Below are positions 13,701 through 26,500 of a stretch of 64,000 nucleotides of DNA, one piece after another (the stretch's first letter is position 1; the number at the start of each line of letters is the position of its first letter). Source of the DNA: Toxoplasma gondii ME49 (lineage: Eukaryota > Apicomplexa > Conoidasida > Eucoccidiorida > Sarcocystidae); contig NC_031477.1 of the NCBI RefSeq assembly GCF_000006565.2, forward strand, positions 1,768,043 to 1,832,042, in the 5' to 3' direction. The position numbers and the translations under genes are program-made. The notes beneath the pieces are model-generated. The model did no database searches. It was not told the origin of the DNA and saw nothing but the letters and a program-made list of their open reading frames with translations.

Positions 13701-14571
13701 GACAAAGAAGCGAGAAAATGCACGCTCTACAGGTGAAAAGTATAGAATATCAACTCACCATCGCCTCGCAGCATGCGCGTCTCCAGGAAGTCGAAAAGTT
13801 GCCAGCCCCACAGTTCCTGATCAAGAGTATCCGTGGCTTTTCGGGGTCGAAGAAACGACGAACTCCGAGTCGAGGATGAAACAACATCCGACGGAACGTC
13901 AGAAGAAGTTCGGTGGTCCTCCGAGCCCGCTGCCCCTGCGTGAGAGAGTAGCCAGGGTCCCTGCAAAAGAGGAGAGAAACGAAGAAAACGATGCTGCGTA
14001 CGTTAAGACAACTGTGCTCGGTGTCTAACCGAGCACGACGACCTCCGGGATGAAGGTCGGATGCAATATGTCCGGCTGCTCATGCTAGAAACTCTGCTTG
14101 CTGCCTGGCTATTGTAGCCGATGTGCCTGACACCTTCAGGAATGGTTTCGCGTAAAAATCGACAAACGCAGTTCCTCTCAAGCCTCTGTGTCGAATGACA
14201 CAATTTTCGAATGAAAGACAGATACAAAAAAGGACGTGTTTCTCGAATCAGGTCCTTACCCAAGAAAAGAAAGCCCGTTCAGCGACAGATGACAGACTCT
14301 TACGAACTGCGCTGTGAATTCACGATCCTCGCTTCCGGCCAGCCAGCAGCGCACCCGATTCCTGCCGTTTCACTGTCATGCATGTGAATCTCAACCTATC
14401 CACTCCTCTCTTAAGAACAGCATGCGTTCGCATATACAATGTATATATATATATACGCATTATACATAGACTAAATAAATGCATATTGCATTTACTATAC
14501 AAATTACATCAATGAACGTTAACATTACATACACATATATACATATATATATATATATATATATGTACATT

Positions 14572-14608
<37 letters not shown>

Positions 14609-17600
14609 GCATATATGTATATATAAGTAAATTAAAACAGTATATATATATATATATATATAATTTGGCTGCAGAGGAAGACGAGTGGTTTTGGTGTTTT
14701 CTGGTGGCACCTACCCAAAGTTCCAGGAGCATTTTCTCGAGGCTCTGCTGCGTTCCCTCGGCTGGGGTGTTCGGGAGGCCTCGAACGAGCAATGCATGCG
14801 GCAAAACGACTTTTTCAATGTTCTCTCCCCAGCGAAGCGGCTTGTTTTGGCCTATCTCACGCGAGGGGTCGTCAGCCGGAGACGCGACCGACAGAGTCAC
14901 AGCAGGACGCAGGCGCGGAGGCGTCAGCCACGCGTTTCCAAAGTGGACACCCTCGAAGGCGAGGTACTCGACAGGGTACATTTGTTCTTCTGAAAAGGAA
15001 ACCGAAGCAAAACTGGCTGCTAGGGAGTGAGATAGCTATCGTAAAATTGACACAAGATGCAGAAAAGAAGATTAACGAATTGCATTTGAAGCATCTTGGC
15101 CTTCGCGGCGTTCGTCCTCTCGGTGCTCCGAGTCCTTGACTAGGGGGTACTTCGATACAAACTGTTCTACGTCTATAAAGCTAAACATGTGTTTCTGTGT
15201 GAGACAGGACTAGAGAAATAAAAACAAGATGCTTCATCACAAAGCATACCACCGCCACGGACAGCGAGACGAAATGTGTGGCTACTATGAGCTACTTGTT
15301 TTCTTGAAGACATCGAAGACGGTCGAACCCACAGCTCTGCGTGATGAAACCATAGCTGTCTTCTTTGTTTTTCTTGCGAGCACCACTCACCGACAAGCGA
15401 TCGAAAAAGAGCATCCAACGCATTAGCGACTGCGTCAGAAACTTCACTTCGAGATTCCAGATGTGTGACGGATTTCACGTCCCACGGGAACCAGTTGTCC
15501 TGAAAAGTGAGCATCCATCATTAACATATGCGGAAAAAAACAAATTAAGCGCAGCATCTCCACCTGCACTGTGGGTAGAACCATCTGATTGCAAGTCGCC
15601 GGCACCCAAACTTAGCACAACACAACCAAAAAAATCCAAAGTATAAATATAGTGGAAAAACGACACCACAGATTCGACAGCAGTCGAGCTGGGGAGACCA
15701 GTGAGAAAAACAAGCGTGACCTCGTTTAGTCAAGCACATTCGAGAACACATTGAGGTGTCTCGTTTCTCCACCGCCACGGCTGTCCAGAACGACATAGAC
15801 CCTGTAGAAGTTGTCTCCATTCTTTGTCATTTTGCCTGGCTGAAAAGAAGGAGCAACGCCACGGGCGACAGCTGTTCACGGAGGCTTGCGACTTCACGCC
15901 CGCAGCATCGTTGAAGGGAATTGCCTCTCCCAACACGGCCTGCATTCTATCCATAGTGGCATTCCTTTTACCCGACACAAACGTCTTTGAAACAAGACGT
16001 CCTGTCGATAAATGACAGAAGGCGATCGATATCCCTCCAATAGGAATTGCCCTGGTGCCTGCACAGTTTGGGAGGAGACTGAATGCGGGAGCAAGAGGAG
16101 CTGCGCCACTACCTCGTCGGCATGCGCCGAGTTGTGCCTCTGTTTTTGAAAACAACATCACACCTACATTCGGCTTCGACCCTCTGCAATGCACCAAATC
16201 CCCTTACTGTGAGATTTGCAAGCGATTGAATCGAGTAGTGAGCACCGTCTTCGTCGGATATGGTGAAGCTGGGGGCTCGCCGATCTTGGCGAATCATCTC
16301 AAACACGTTCGCTGCAAATGCGGCTTCTCCTCGTAGCCGTCTCACGCCGCAGCTGCTGTCGTGCTCGTCTCCACCATTCGTACAGGCTGTCGAACTCCCT
16401 ATGGGTTCTGTCACCACTGCATTCCTCTCTTCCTCTCTGTCAGCTACCTCGGAAGCACCCCGCTTGACCTCGTTCTCCCCGCGACTTCCGCTTCCCTCAA
16501 CTTCAACATCAATTAGCGTGTGTTCCGTTTCGCCGCACCGTTTGACAGGGACCGGAACTGCCAGTCCCTCAGCTGCTTCCAAGGCAACAAGAGGGGGAAA
16601 CACCGCAGTTGTCTCAGAAGAATCTGCGTTGCCCATTTCCATGTCTCCACTCTTTTCCTCACTCCTACCGCTGTCTTCGTCGCATTCCTTCCTCTGTGAA
16701 GCACTCGCTCTCGGTTTGCCGGGCGCCAACCGCGGATCCAAAGAACGTCCCGCTTCTTGAGAGAAAAGCCGACGCAAAGCCGCCTGCGGAAGGTGCACGT
16801 AGATCCGCTGTGAAGACACCCGACGCCCAGCGGACAGGAGACACATCCAGACAATCAGCAGGTGGAGAGCACGCTCGACAAAAGGAAAGCAGTGACCAAA
16901 TGGGAGCAAAAGCCAGCTCAGAAAGCACGTCAACAGAGGGTCCTTGTGCCTTCGTATTAAAACAAGAGACGGGGGCCTGTTTCGCCGACTGCCTCCAACT
17001 GTTTACGTCAGATGATCGCAGGCGTTCTCACTTCTACCTACACAAACTGAAAGTGTTTCTATCTCCGTGAAACAATAACAGAGTCCCCCATCACACGGTT
17101 CCCCAGTACTTGTGTAGACGTCTCACGATGCCGGCCAGTCTACCAGTAGGTTCACAAGCATACTTCTCGGATACGAATGCGGCAGTGCATATTGCACTAC
17201 ATGATTCACATTCTGTTGTTGTATACTTTCATGTGGGTGTCTCCTGGAGTACTTCTTGAAACTGCGCGTAAAACTGTCTTCCACTTCTGAGTGCTATTTC
17301 TATATTCTCTCACCTTCGATGTCATGTAGACTCCAGTGTGTAGCAACGCCGCGACTGCAGCAGCCGATAAGCATTCTTGCTCGAGGCTCTGGCACTGAAG
17401 ACTGAGAGGAGGCCGAGAGACGGTTAGTCGGTCATGTTGGAAAGAAGCTGACCGCAATGCGTTTTCGCCTCCAATAGATCTCTCTGGAACACATCCGTCC
17501 CCCTGAACAGACGTCTCTTCAGACAGTCGATGGAGGCTGTTCTTGTCCTCCCCAGTGGAGAAAGAAGTCTCCGAAGACGCCTCAAAACAAGTGCGTTTTG

Positions 17601-18232
17601 ACGCGCATGCCGCCGAGGTCAGCGACAAAGCGAAAGGGGGAACGAAAAGACACTTGAAGAGTTGCGTCCACAACGACGAGAAAAACGAGCGAGACCAAGT
17701 CGACTGCGTGACCAGCTGTCTGTACACAACACAACAAAGTTCTGAAATGCGACAGGAGCATGTGCGCCCTTTCACGCAAGGAAGGATGGTACAAAGAGCG
17801 AAGAGAAGCAAAGACTCTGACGGGAGTTGGAGAGACAGAGAATCACAAAATGATATGTCACGCATGGAAAAGTGGACTCGGCACAACAGCCTCTTGTACC
17901 AACTAGAGGTCATGGAGATCCTACAATTCGCATGTTCGATATTTAGCCGCGTGTTGAAACCCGGGAAGTAATGGTGGACGCATCACTCGCAAAACAATTT
18001 GACTGTACTGACTCTTTAGTTTCGACAACGACACTGCTCGGCAAAAGGAAGCAAGCCTCGATACACCGGCTGGCATGGCACGCAGCATTGTCACTTTTTG
18101 ACTGAGCCCTTCGAGCCTTAGTGGGAGACCCTTTTCTGCCTTCCACGAGAGAAGAGAACACAAACGGAAGAAGCAAAATGACGGCAGAAAAGCGGACGCA
18201 ACATGTCTTCTCTCTCTTGCTTCTCGACACAT
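10728..18232 (-). CDS. large multi-exon protein of unknown function with low-complexity insertions
   Basis: Exons I support are 17816-17314, 16807-16208, 15499-15391, 14989-14715, 13960-13759, 13189-11299 and 11046-10728 (stop). The first two join each other in phase 0, and the last five keep phase throughout, giving 931 residues on their own. Between 16208 and 15499 at least one more exon is likely. A good candidate near 15.85-15.73 kb reads NGDNFYRVYVVLDSRGGGET, but its borders are unsettled. The 5' end is also unresolved: two frames near 18.2 kb look coding, one with a hydrophobic leader-like stretch and one reading GLPLRLEGLSQKVTMLRAMP. Exons 14989 and 13960 read as helical, repeat-like protein. 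Exon 13189-11299 is a long insertion with Cys clusters, an acidic run and Ser-rich stretches. I cannot assign a family. A peptidase M16 relation was considered and dropped. Confidence 0.5.
14435..14665. repeat. TA dinucleotide microsatellites
   Basis: Three blocks of alternating T and A lie between about 14441 and 14663, interrupted by GTACAT, GCATAT and AAGTAAATTAAAACAG segments. They sit inside the intron between the exons 14989-14715 and 13960-13759 of the large minus-strand gene, close to the donor. Perfect runs reach about 20 bases. Length is likely to vary between strains. Confidence 0.9.
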
Positions 18233-18442
18233 CTCTGACCTTGCAACTGCTCTCTCCTCTTTACCCACACTCGCCTTCTCATCTCACTTCTACAAACCCA
18301 GACCTGTGTGCCACACAGTCCGCCTCCTTTGACGTTCAATCATGCTCTCTATTGACTTCGTTCACATCCCGATACACCCTTTATCCTTGGTTGAAGCACA
18401 CATCCGTTAAACCTGAGTCTCACGTGCCTTCCTCCCTGTAGA

Positions 18443-18460
18443 CATATATATATATATATA
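18443..18460. repeat. short TA microsatellite
   Basis: A run of alternating AT of about 18 bases lies between the end of the Arg/Ser-rich gene (18829) and the large unknown gene to its left. No gene overlaps it in my models. Confidence 0.85.
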
Positions 18461-18828
18461 CAGCGAGGAATGAAAAACTTCTTTTGTCGGTGGGTTTGAA
18501 GCTGTACCTCCTGTGTTCTGGTGTGACCGTGGTCTGTAACGAGGCGCCGCTGCGGAAGGCACACTAGCTCGATGCCGCATCGACCCTTCCTACCCTTACA
18601 ACCCGTCGGTTCTCAAATACGATCTGTCTCACTCGCTGCAGTGGCGGTTGAACTCTAGAAGAGCCGAGAACCATGCATGTATACGAAACATAATCGCCTT
18701 CCGGTGACTATTGAGCCCGTATCAGGGCAACCTGTTTCCTATATGTCTAGGCGATGTGACTTCTTCTCTTGGCCCCCTCGAGTTGTCGCAGCTGTCCCCC
18801 GTCGCGTCCACGTCTGGGTATTTGGCAC

Positions 18829-21800
18829 TTACGCGACCCGTGCGTTGAATTGGAACTGCAGCGTCGGCGAAACAAGTGCATGCAACTTCACCGCTCTGTC
18901 ACAAAGAGGTTGCTTCTTTCTCTCGAACTCAACTCCTCTTCCTCCGCCTCCTGACACGTGGGCCTTCTCTCGCCCTCCCGCAGACAAACGAGCCTCGCCC
19001 CGAGTGCTTCCGTCTCTCCACCGTGGGTCACTCCACATGGCGACTTCTCCGGCTCTTGAGAACGAACGCACGGGAGGACTGCGAACGCCACGCTTGCCTG
19101 CATGCAGGGACGCTGAGCGGGAGAGAGAAGAGCGGTCCGAGCTGTCGAGCTGCCACCTCGCGTCCCTTCTGGCGCCCGGACAAGCAAGAGAAATGCGTCC
19201 TTCTGGCGATGTTCCGGGGCGCACACGTGAAGTTGACGAGGAGGAAGAAGCGCGTGGGGGCAGGCACAGAGAACAAGCCGTCGAGAATGAAGACGAATGA
19301 CGAGAAGAAAAACGAGGAGGAATGAGGCATCCACCAGGGCGACCATCGCCGCCAGCTGCGCGCCAAGTGAAGAGAGGCGCTCGAAGGATTTTCTCGGCGC
19401 ATGCAGATGTCGAAGCCAAAATGACTCCAAAACCCCGGCACCGGCCTGTCGACGGGCACGACGCTGAAACAGAAAACAGGGGAACAGAGTGTCTGTGTAG
19501 ACTGCAAAGGGATAGTCGCCGGGGTAGAAACTACCGAAATGAAACGCACCAAGAGCACCGAAAGGGTGAGCCACAGCGTGCGCGCACAGAATCAGAACCC
19601 CCAAAACAAGCGGGTGATGCAGTAAAATTCGTACGGGAGAGACCGCCTCGACAGCCCATCTACCCTAAATATCCAAGGGAAATGCTGTCTACAGGACGCT
19701 TCACTTGTTGTTCAGAAGGCATCGCCTTCTTTAACCCGTTCTCACCTAGTAGAAGCAAGAAGGAGACGGCATCGTGAATTCTGTAGTGGGCTGTGATCAT
19801 GCGGTGAAGAGGCGCAAGCCTGATGTTGGGAAGGGACGTAATCAGGAGAGCAAGTTTCGGCGGATCTCGCCCACTTCTCACATGCCTTTCTACGGCCTTC
19901 ACAGTTTCCAACGGACCACTCTCTCGCGGCGGTTCTGTGGTTTTCTCTGCTTCGGTCTTTTGCATATTTTGGTCCTCTTGGCGGTTCCCCGGGTCTTTAG
20001 GTCCCGCTTCCTGTTCTGAAGAATCAAGAGGTTTCCCGGCATCCGTGTGGAGTCCGGAGTTAGTGACGGCCTTGTCCGACTCGTTGGCAAAATCACGTGC
20101 CTCCCCTTCCTCACTGTTCAGCTTCAACGGTTCTCGCAGTCCTCCAACTTCATCGCCTTCTCGAGAAGAGCTTTGGTTCCTCTCGTCTCCCTGGCCTTGA
20201 CTGGCGTCAGCATCCTCCGCCCTACCCTCCTCTTCTTTCTTCGAAACCTCGAAGCCACTCCCGGCGTCTCTGCATTTCTCGACCGTTGGCTTTCCCGCCC
20301 CTCCCACTTCCGCTGCTTTCACAGCGGCTGAAGCGTTCCCACTCTTGCCGTGGCTCCCAGAATCCATGACAGCTTCAATGCACGTGGCAAAACGCCGGAA
20401 GACGCTGCGAATCGCCTCTTTTGCTGCCTCTCGAAGAACAGGAATCTGGGTGCTGAACTGTGGCGCGGGTTGGAGAAGGCGAGGACCGACGCTGGGTCGC
20501 GACAAAGGGCCGTGCCTACAATGAATAGTGGGAAAAATACCTAGCGTCAGTCTTGAACACATTGCAGGATAAAAGATCACAATACTTGTGCCGCCCACCC
20601 ATAAGAGAGATGTCAAACCCCCCACTGTGTATATCCAGGCAGTTATCCAGAGTTATCCGTCTAAACAGAGATGCGGCGAACGGACGCCCATACGCGAATG
20701 AAAAACCTCACAAGTAGAGACTTGTACATGTGAAAATGCTCACGTTCAAATGATGCGTCGACGAAATTTTCCGCAACGTGATGGATCGCACCCTGAAATG
20801 GTTGCTTCGAAGAAGCGAACGACCACGCGTTAACCCCTTCCCCGTTATTCAAATAACGGTGAATTCAGTACCTGAGTTTCGTTACCACGAGTAGTCTGTT
20901 CCCAGTTCCTTGTCTCCGCTCTCTCATCTTTCGTTTTCAACTTCTTTTCAGTCCTCTCCTTACTTCTTTAACACTTGACTGCCAAGTTGGAAGCTCCCTC
21001 ACTGCCTCTCCAACTCACCTCGAACTCCTTGCGTACCACGGTATCTGTTCTTCTCCGCGGCCGCGTTCGTCTTCCCCATCGCTTCGTCCGGGCTTTCTGT
21101 CTCCCCTGTTTGCTCTTCTGTAATCGGGTGACAGTCCCCGAAAGTCTTCACAGCCGCGCCCCAGCGCTCTGCAGTAAAAACTCGCATGCTTCTCAGAGTC
21201 GTCGGCACCCCTGGGATACCCTGGTCGGTCACATCGACTCTCATCCCTGTCTCTAACGAAGCATCCGGCTCCACGCGCGACTCCCCGGCTCTGGCCTTCA
21301 TATCGCCCGCCACAAGGGCCTCCGAAAGAGTGGTGACTGTCACTGGAGCGTCTTCGATCCCGAGAGACTCTTCTCTCTTCGCGACCCGGCAACGCCTCAC
21401 GAAACGCTAACGAAGAGCTCGACGCCCTGTTTTCCCAGCGTTTCAACCAACTGCCTGAGACCCGCCGGCCTTGTCCTCGGCCTCGCCTTCCAGGTCGTTC
21501 CCTCCTGCTTCCGTCTCTCTGCTCTCTAGGCTCCTGACTATGTGGCGCTCTGTCACAATACCGCCTCGGCGAGAAGCTCAGACTGCGTCTCCCATCGCCA
21601 GGTCGGCCCTTGAAGCCCCTTGCTGTGTCTACGAGTGCTTCGCCTTCACCTCGCCGGACGCGCGGTGACGGTTCTCCCTCTTTGAATCTGCTTTGACTGA
21701 CATCAGCGACCGGCACGACGCCCCCAGGATCGCCTAAAGGGAAAGGAGCTCCAGTGGGCGGAAACGCCCAAAAACAGGCAGGAAGTGCTGAGGGGAACGC

Positions 21801-23510
21801 AACAGCGGCAGTGCGAGGCGGACCAGCTGCTGGAACCATTGCCACAGCTAGCTGGTTGGGGGGTATGAGAAACGAACACGAAGGAGGGTTACCAGGAGGG
21901 TCGCCGCGTGGCGTACTGGAATGCTCAAAGACACCCGAGGCCGGAAAAGGAGCCTGACCAGCTGCTGAGGGCATTGAGGAGATAAGCCCACCCGAGGCGC
22001 CTCCTCCAGGCGCTGCGGCTGGCCAAACAGTCCCTGCTGGGGAAGTACCTCCTGGGATACCCACGAGGGGAGCCGGAAGAGAAGCGGACGGCGAGGGAGC
22101 GAACCCCGCACCTCCGTGGGATCCGTTGAGACCCGGGTTGCCTGTCTGGGCTCTGTCGGCGTAGGGCGCTACGGCAGAAAGAGACGTGGAGCTCACGGGA
22201 GGGTCCCGCACGTCCCTTGAAAAAGCACAGCGGTTTCGTCCTCGTGAACAGTGTGAGACCGGGCGTGAAAAAGAAGGGTGAGGGCGACGGCCTAGGGAAC
22301 GCTTTTCTCGTGATCGTCGCCCAGGTGATATTCGCCCTAGAGATTGTCGCTCTGGTGATTGTTGTTCCACAGATCGTCGTCCGCCTATTTGGCTCTCAAG
22401 CGAGGGACTGCGTCTACCGTGAGATCCACCATAAATTTGACCCCGTCTAGCGGGTTCAATTCGTGGTTCGCCATCGCCTGCTCGGTCTAGACCCCGAGGA
22501 CGCTTGCCTCCCCAGTTATCACTTGGCCCCCAAGCCTCCTGCCGTTTTCTGCGCCCTCCCTCGGGATATGCCTCCCGTGCTCTGTGATTTTCACGCGGAT
22601 TTTGAGACTCGCAGTCTTCCCAAGATGAAACAGCTTGCCCTCTTCCCCCTCGCCTCTCTCTGTAGGTTCCTCCGTCTTCTCTTTCCAAAAACCCACTCCC
22701 GTCTGCCTCGTCTCCCCTTCCGCCTCGCCGATTCCTGACGAACGCTCTCAGCTCCTGTCCTCGCCGCGGATGTTGTCCAAGAAGACCTTCATTCACGCTA
22801 GAGCGTTCGCAAGCTCCAGCATGCACTGGCTCCTTGTTGTGATGCGGAGGCTCTGTTTGATGGGATGCGGAGCCACATACTGCTCGGCTCTGCCAAGGAG
22901 GACCAGGCCCGTCAGAAACAGCGTCACAGGAGCCGCGTTGCCAAGGCGGCGGCACAGAATTAGAGTTTGCATGCATCCTGTCGGCGGCATCTCCCGCGGT
23001 ATGCGGCCGGCCCCACGGCGGCAGGAGGCTGTGACCCCACGACTCCAGGTCTTGGATCAATGTTGACGACTCTGAGGAAGAGCCGGTCTGCCGGTCATTC
23101 TGCTTCCATGGAGCACCTGTCCGCGAATTGCCTGATTGCCATCGTTGCTGGCGACCAGGCTGTGCGGACATTCTGTCTGCAGGGTCAGGGGCCGCAGGAA
23201 GCCTGAGACACGTGCACACAAGCGTGCACGCAAGTGGACCCAAAATCTACATTTAGCCGTTGACACCGTACAAGCCCACAAATACATCCTGCGTTTCGCC
23301 CCCATTAGGGAATCGATTCGTGACACGACGCAAAAGCGTGTGGTGTTCCGCTATTGAAGGTGGACACAAACCGAATGGAGACGCCCTAACCGATCAAAGA
23401 CCACGCAAACAGAAACGGAAATCGTCGAGCTGATTTCGGGACACGAAAACTCATCTCTTTACTTACGGCCCAGAGCCCGGCATCCCGAGCCGCCACGGAG
23501 GTAGTGCCAT
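18829..23510 (-). CDS. Arg/Ser/Gly-rich protein with PPW motifs, possible RNA-related factor
   Basis: Five exons: 23510-23467, 23202-21019, 20792-20712, 20515-19746 and 19463-18829, giving about 1,237 residues. All four junctions keep phase (2, 2, 2, 1) and use GTAAGT, GTGAGT, GTGAGG and GTGAGA donors. The ATG at 23510 starts MALPPWRLGM. Tryptophans in PPW or PW contexts recur through the first 150 residues. Exon 2 is dense in RS, RG and RR pairs, has a central Pro/Gly/Ala-rich part, and ends in more RS/RD-rich sequence. That composition is typical of splicing or RNA-binding proteins, but I see no RRM or zinc finger. Exon 4 has a short ordered start (VLREAAKEAIRSVFRRFATC), then an acidic low-complexity tract, then PKLALLITSLPNIRLAPLHR. 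Exon 3 is short (81 bases) and its bases also look coding in another frame, so it is tentative. Confidence 0.52.
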
Positions 23511-26500
23511 CGTGCCTGTACGCGGTCGAGGGGCCTGTGCTGGGTATGTCGTCTCTGCAGAAAACAATAAGAATCACGAACAACCATCTTCGAGATGCAT
23601 TGTGAAAAGGAGACTGGCAATTTATATCGGCGAGCGAGCGGGACAATCTGGGAAAGGCCTTTAACGTGTATAAAGATGTCTGGGGGAGCCCCAGCTGCGA
23701 CGCAACGACAGAAATGCGGTCTGGTCTTTTTAGGACGAAAGCCGCAAATATCACAAGAGCAACTTGCATTGAGGACTCATCACACTCGCAAAGAATGGCC
23801 ATGTGGCAAGTCAAATGGCCCTGTCGTGTCAAAATACAGTGGACAGCCACGAGCAAGGCACTCGCCACACGTGAGTACACTTCAGCACCAGCGGTCGAAG
23901 TGGTACAACACCGCGTCGACTAAAAGTTCTTATTGCTGTACGCTGTAGACAGCCTCCTCGCCAATAAATTGTACATAAGAACGGGACTCGGGATAAAGCA
24001 ATCGCGTTGTGAATAGAAGTCGCCTAGATGCGACGACAGTCAGTTGGCCCGCATCTAATGAAGCATATTCGGTATACAAGTGTGACAATATCCGTCCTAT
24101 TTCGTCGTCGATCCATTGTTCCACATTCGGAGCCACTTGAACGCCGACGTGTCACAAAGCAGGATCCCAGGACATGGTTGCGACTAGTCTGAGACAGGCC
24201 ACGGTACGATATTCACAGCAGACTGCTCGTAAGGGTGTGAAATTCGATGCCTGGAAGTGCTCTCAGTAAGGACTCGCGTCTGATACGAGGAGTCGTCAAC
24301 CCTTGTTCCGAGGCACCCAAAATGCCCTCGGTTCTTCACATGCACTTCTTAGGATGATGCCGTTCAGCCACCTTTCCTGTATTGGCCCACGGAAGTACGA
24401 ACTGTTCATGAACACGCGGGCGTCGATCTTCTGATGTGGCGTACAGTACCCACCAGGACACCTGGCTGTACTCGGAGCGTCGTGGGTAACCGATCGGCCA
24501 TAGCTTCACAAGCGAGCGACGGCAAACGCTGCTCCTAAATAGGCTTGTTGTTCGTGGACGGAAATGAAGGGCCTGAAACTGAAGCAGTATATGTATGCCT
24601 GCCACGGAGAGCAGAGTACGCACCACCTTACACATGAAAGGCGTTTTCAGCGATCTGCTGTCGCGCGACTCCTGCCGTGCAACGAACCGGAGAAGGCCCC
24701 TTTGGCATCCCGTTCGGGCGTTGAACGAATCCTGACCGCGACAGAAATGTCGCACTTCAATCGAGTGCAGTGAGCCCTGGCGACACACTCGCACAGCAGA
24801 TAAGCTCCTGTCCCTGCTCGGTCTACGGTGTTCTTTCCACCCCGAGCCGTCTTAAGGTCCATTCATGTGAGTACCCAGTTGGCGTTTGTCTTCCGCTTCG
24901 TTCCGGTGTTCGTACAGCTGGCTGAAAACAGCGGCGAATGGCAGCGGCGTTTCACGATCGAGGCAATAAATTGACTGTGCGGATTGAAAGCGACTCTTCA
25001 AATCGCGCAGCAGTGATCTTGGGAAAACGTCCTCATCCGCCGCGTCGGCCACCGAATTTCCGCGTATCCGAGTTCAACATTTTGTGATAGGTAGAGAAAA
25101 CAGGTTCCACTGTCAACTGCCGACGACTACGGGAGCCGCGATGCTGGAGTGTCCTCTCGAAGCGAATTTTGGAAGGGATGTACCTTCATGGTCTTCGAAG
25201 CAGCCCGAGAGACGAATACCGACGGCTCTCTTTCTCAGCAAGAGATGTAGTCTTGGCCAGCGCTAGGGACGATGTGCGCAACGGCAATATTGAGTAGGGT
25301 GACCCGCATATTACCGTTTACAGAGTAGGGCGATGACAGACCACGGCAAGCCCGTCGACGCATCCGACCTGCACAATCGTTTTTCGAAGTGAAATACAGC
25401 AACGGGCCAGACGCCTTCGCGTCGTTTCTTCGTTTCTCCTGGTTGCTCACCTCGACGCGGCCGCTTCTAACGAACGAATGTCACGTTAGGCGACGTCTCC
25501 GTGTCTCGAAGTTGCACATCCTTTCCCTGAACGCTTTTGCCTATTCCTGAACATGTAAGCTTTAGTCTTGTTCGTTGGGAGATTGTCCCATTATCTCCTT
25601 CCATGCTAAGAACTGAGCTCCGCATAATCTTCGTGGCCAAAACGGCCGAAAATCAGTCCAGCTGCAACTCGCCGCAAAGCGCAACACAACCCCCAACCTA
25701 ACCAACCCTTTTAGGAGAGTACAGTGTACTCTTTCGGCGGTTGAGCGCGACCCCACTCCGTTTGAGCGCGCTTCTCTGCAGTTTGTTCTCGTGGACACCT
25801 CCGAATAATGAGATAACAGTAGCACAGAGTGTACTCATTATTTTTCTTCAACATGAAGAAAAAGTTGTTTTCATCCAAAAATCAGCCTAAATACGTGGGG
25901 TTACCGACTACTGGACACCACCAGTGACGGATACTGGGGCCAGTTAGAGAGATGCAAACGGCAGCTGCACTGCTTCATCTCATCACCACTCTGATCAGGG
26001 CGGAACTTAAAGCTGTACATAACTGGTGAGCGCTGCAAGGTGTGCCCTTGCTCTTTGAGCATCTGCTACGAAAAGGAACCTAGCAATAACGGCAGACAGG
26101 CGCGGCAAAGTAAAGCGCGACAAACCATTTCACACGCATAGAAATATCAGTCCACTCTGTAAGGGTAGCGAGTGTTCCGGTGAACAAAACTTTAACGTAG
26201 CGCGTGATTGGATTAGTACGAGTGTCACGCATTGGCCCCCCCACCCCCCAAGAATATGCACAAACGGTAGTGTCTGTCTTCCTTTCAGGTTCATGTGCGG
26301 CCGCACAAATCATGCACAACGCCGCCACATCTCATGACTGTCACTTCATGTTCGTGTAAATGTGGGAGCGTATGCCGGTTGGTGGTTCGTTTCTAGCGGC
26401 GCTGCACGGCAGAAATTGCGTTATGTTCACGAGCTGAAAGCTGCATATGTTTGCTCGCGGACTCAGGGCATGATTTGCGGGTGTGTGAGTGACCCACTTA

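Noticed and set aside
15391..18232. Insulin-degrading-enzyme (M16) peptidase in the large minus-strand gene
   Set aside because: Short stretches (GLPLRLEGLSQK, MYPVEYLAFEG) recall M16 enzymes, but they come in the wrong order, no HxxEH zinc motif is seen, and the rest does not align.
18677..19300. 207-codon plus-strand open frame
   Set aside because: It is antisense to the last exon of the Arg/Ser-rich gene, which keeps phase with four upstream exons; the frame is an echo of biased codons.
20712..20852. N-terminal M16 peptidase exon reading GAIHHVAENFVDASF
   Set aside because: It recalls the GALxxFAxFF segment, but that frame does not keep phase with the neighbouring exons and no catalytic motif is nearby.
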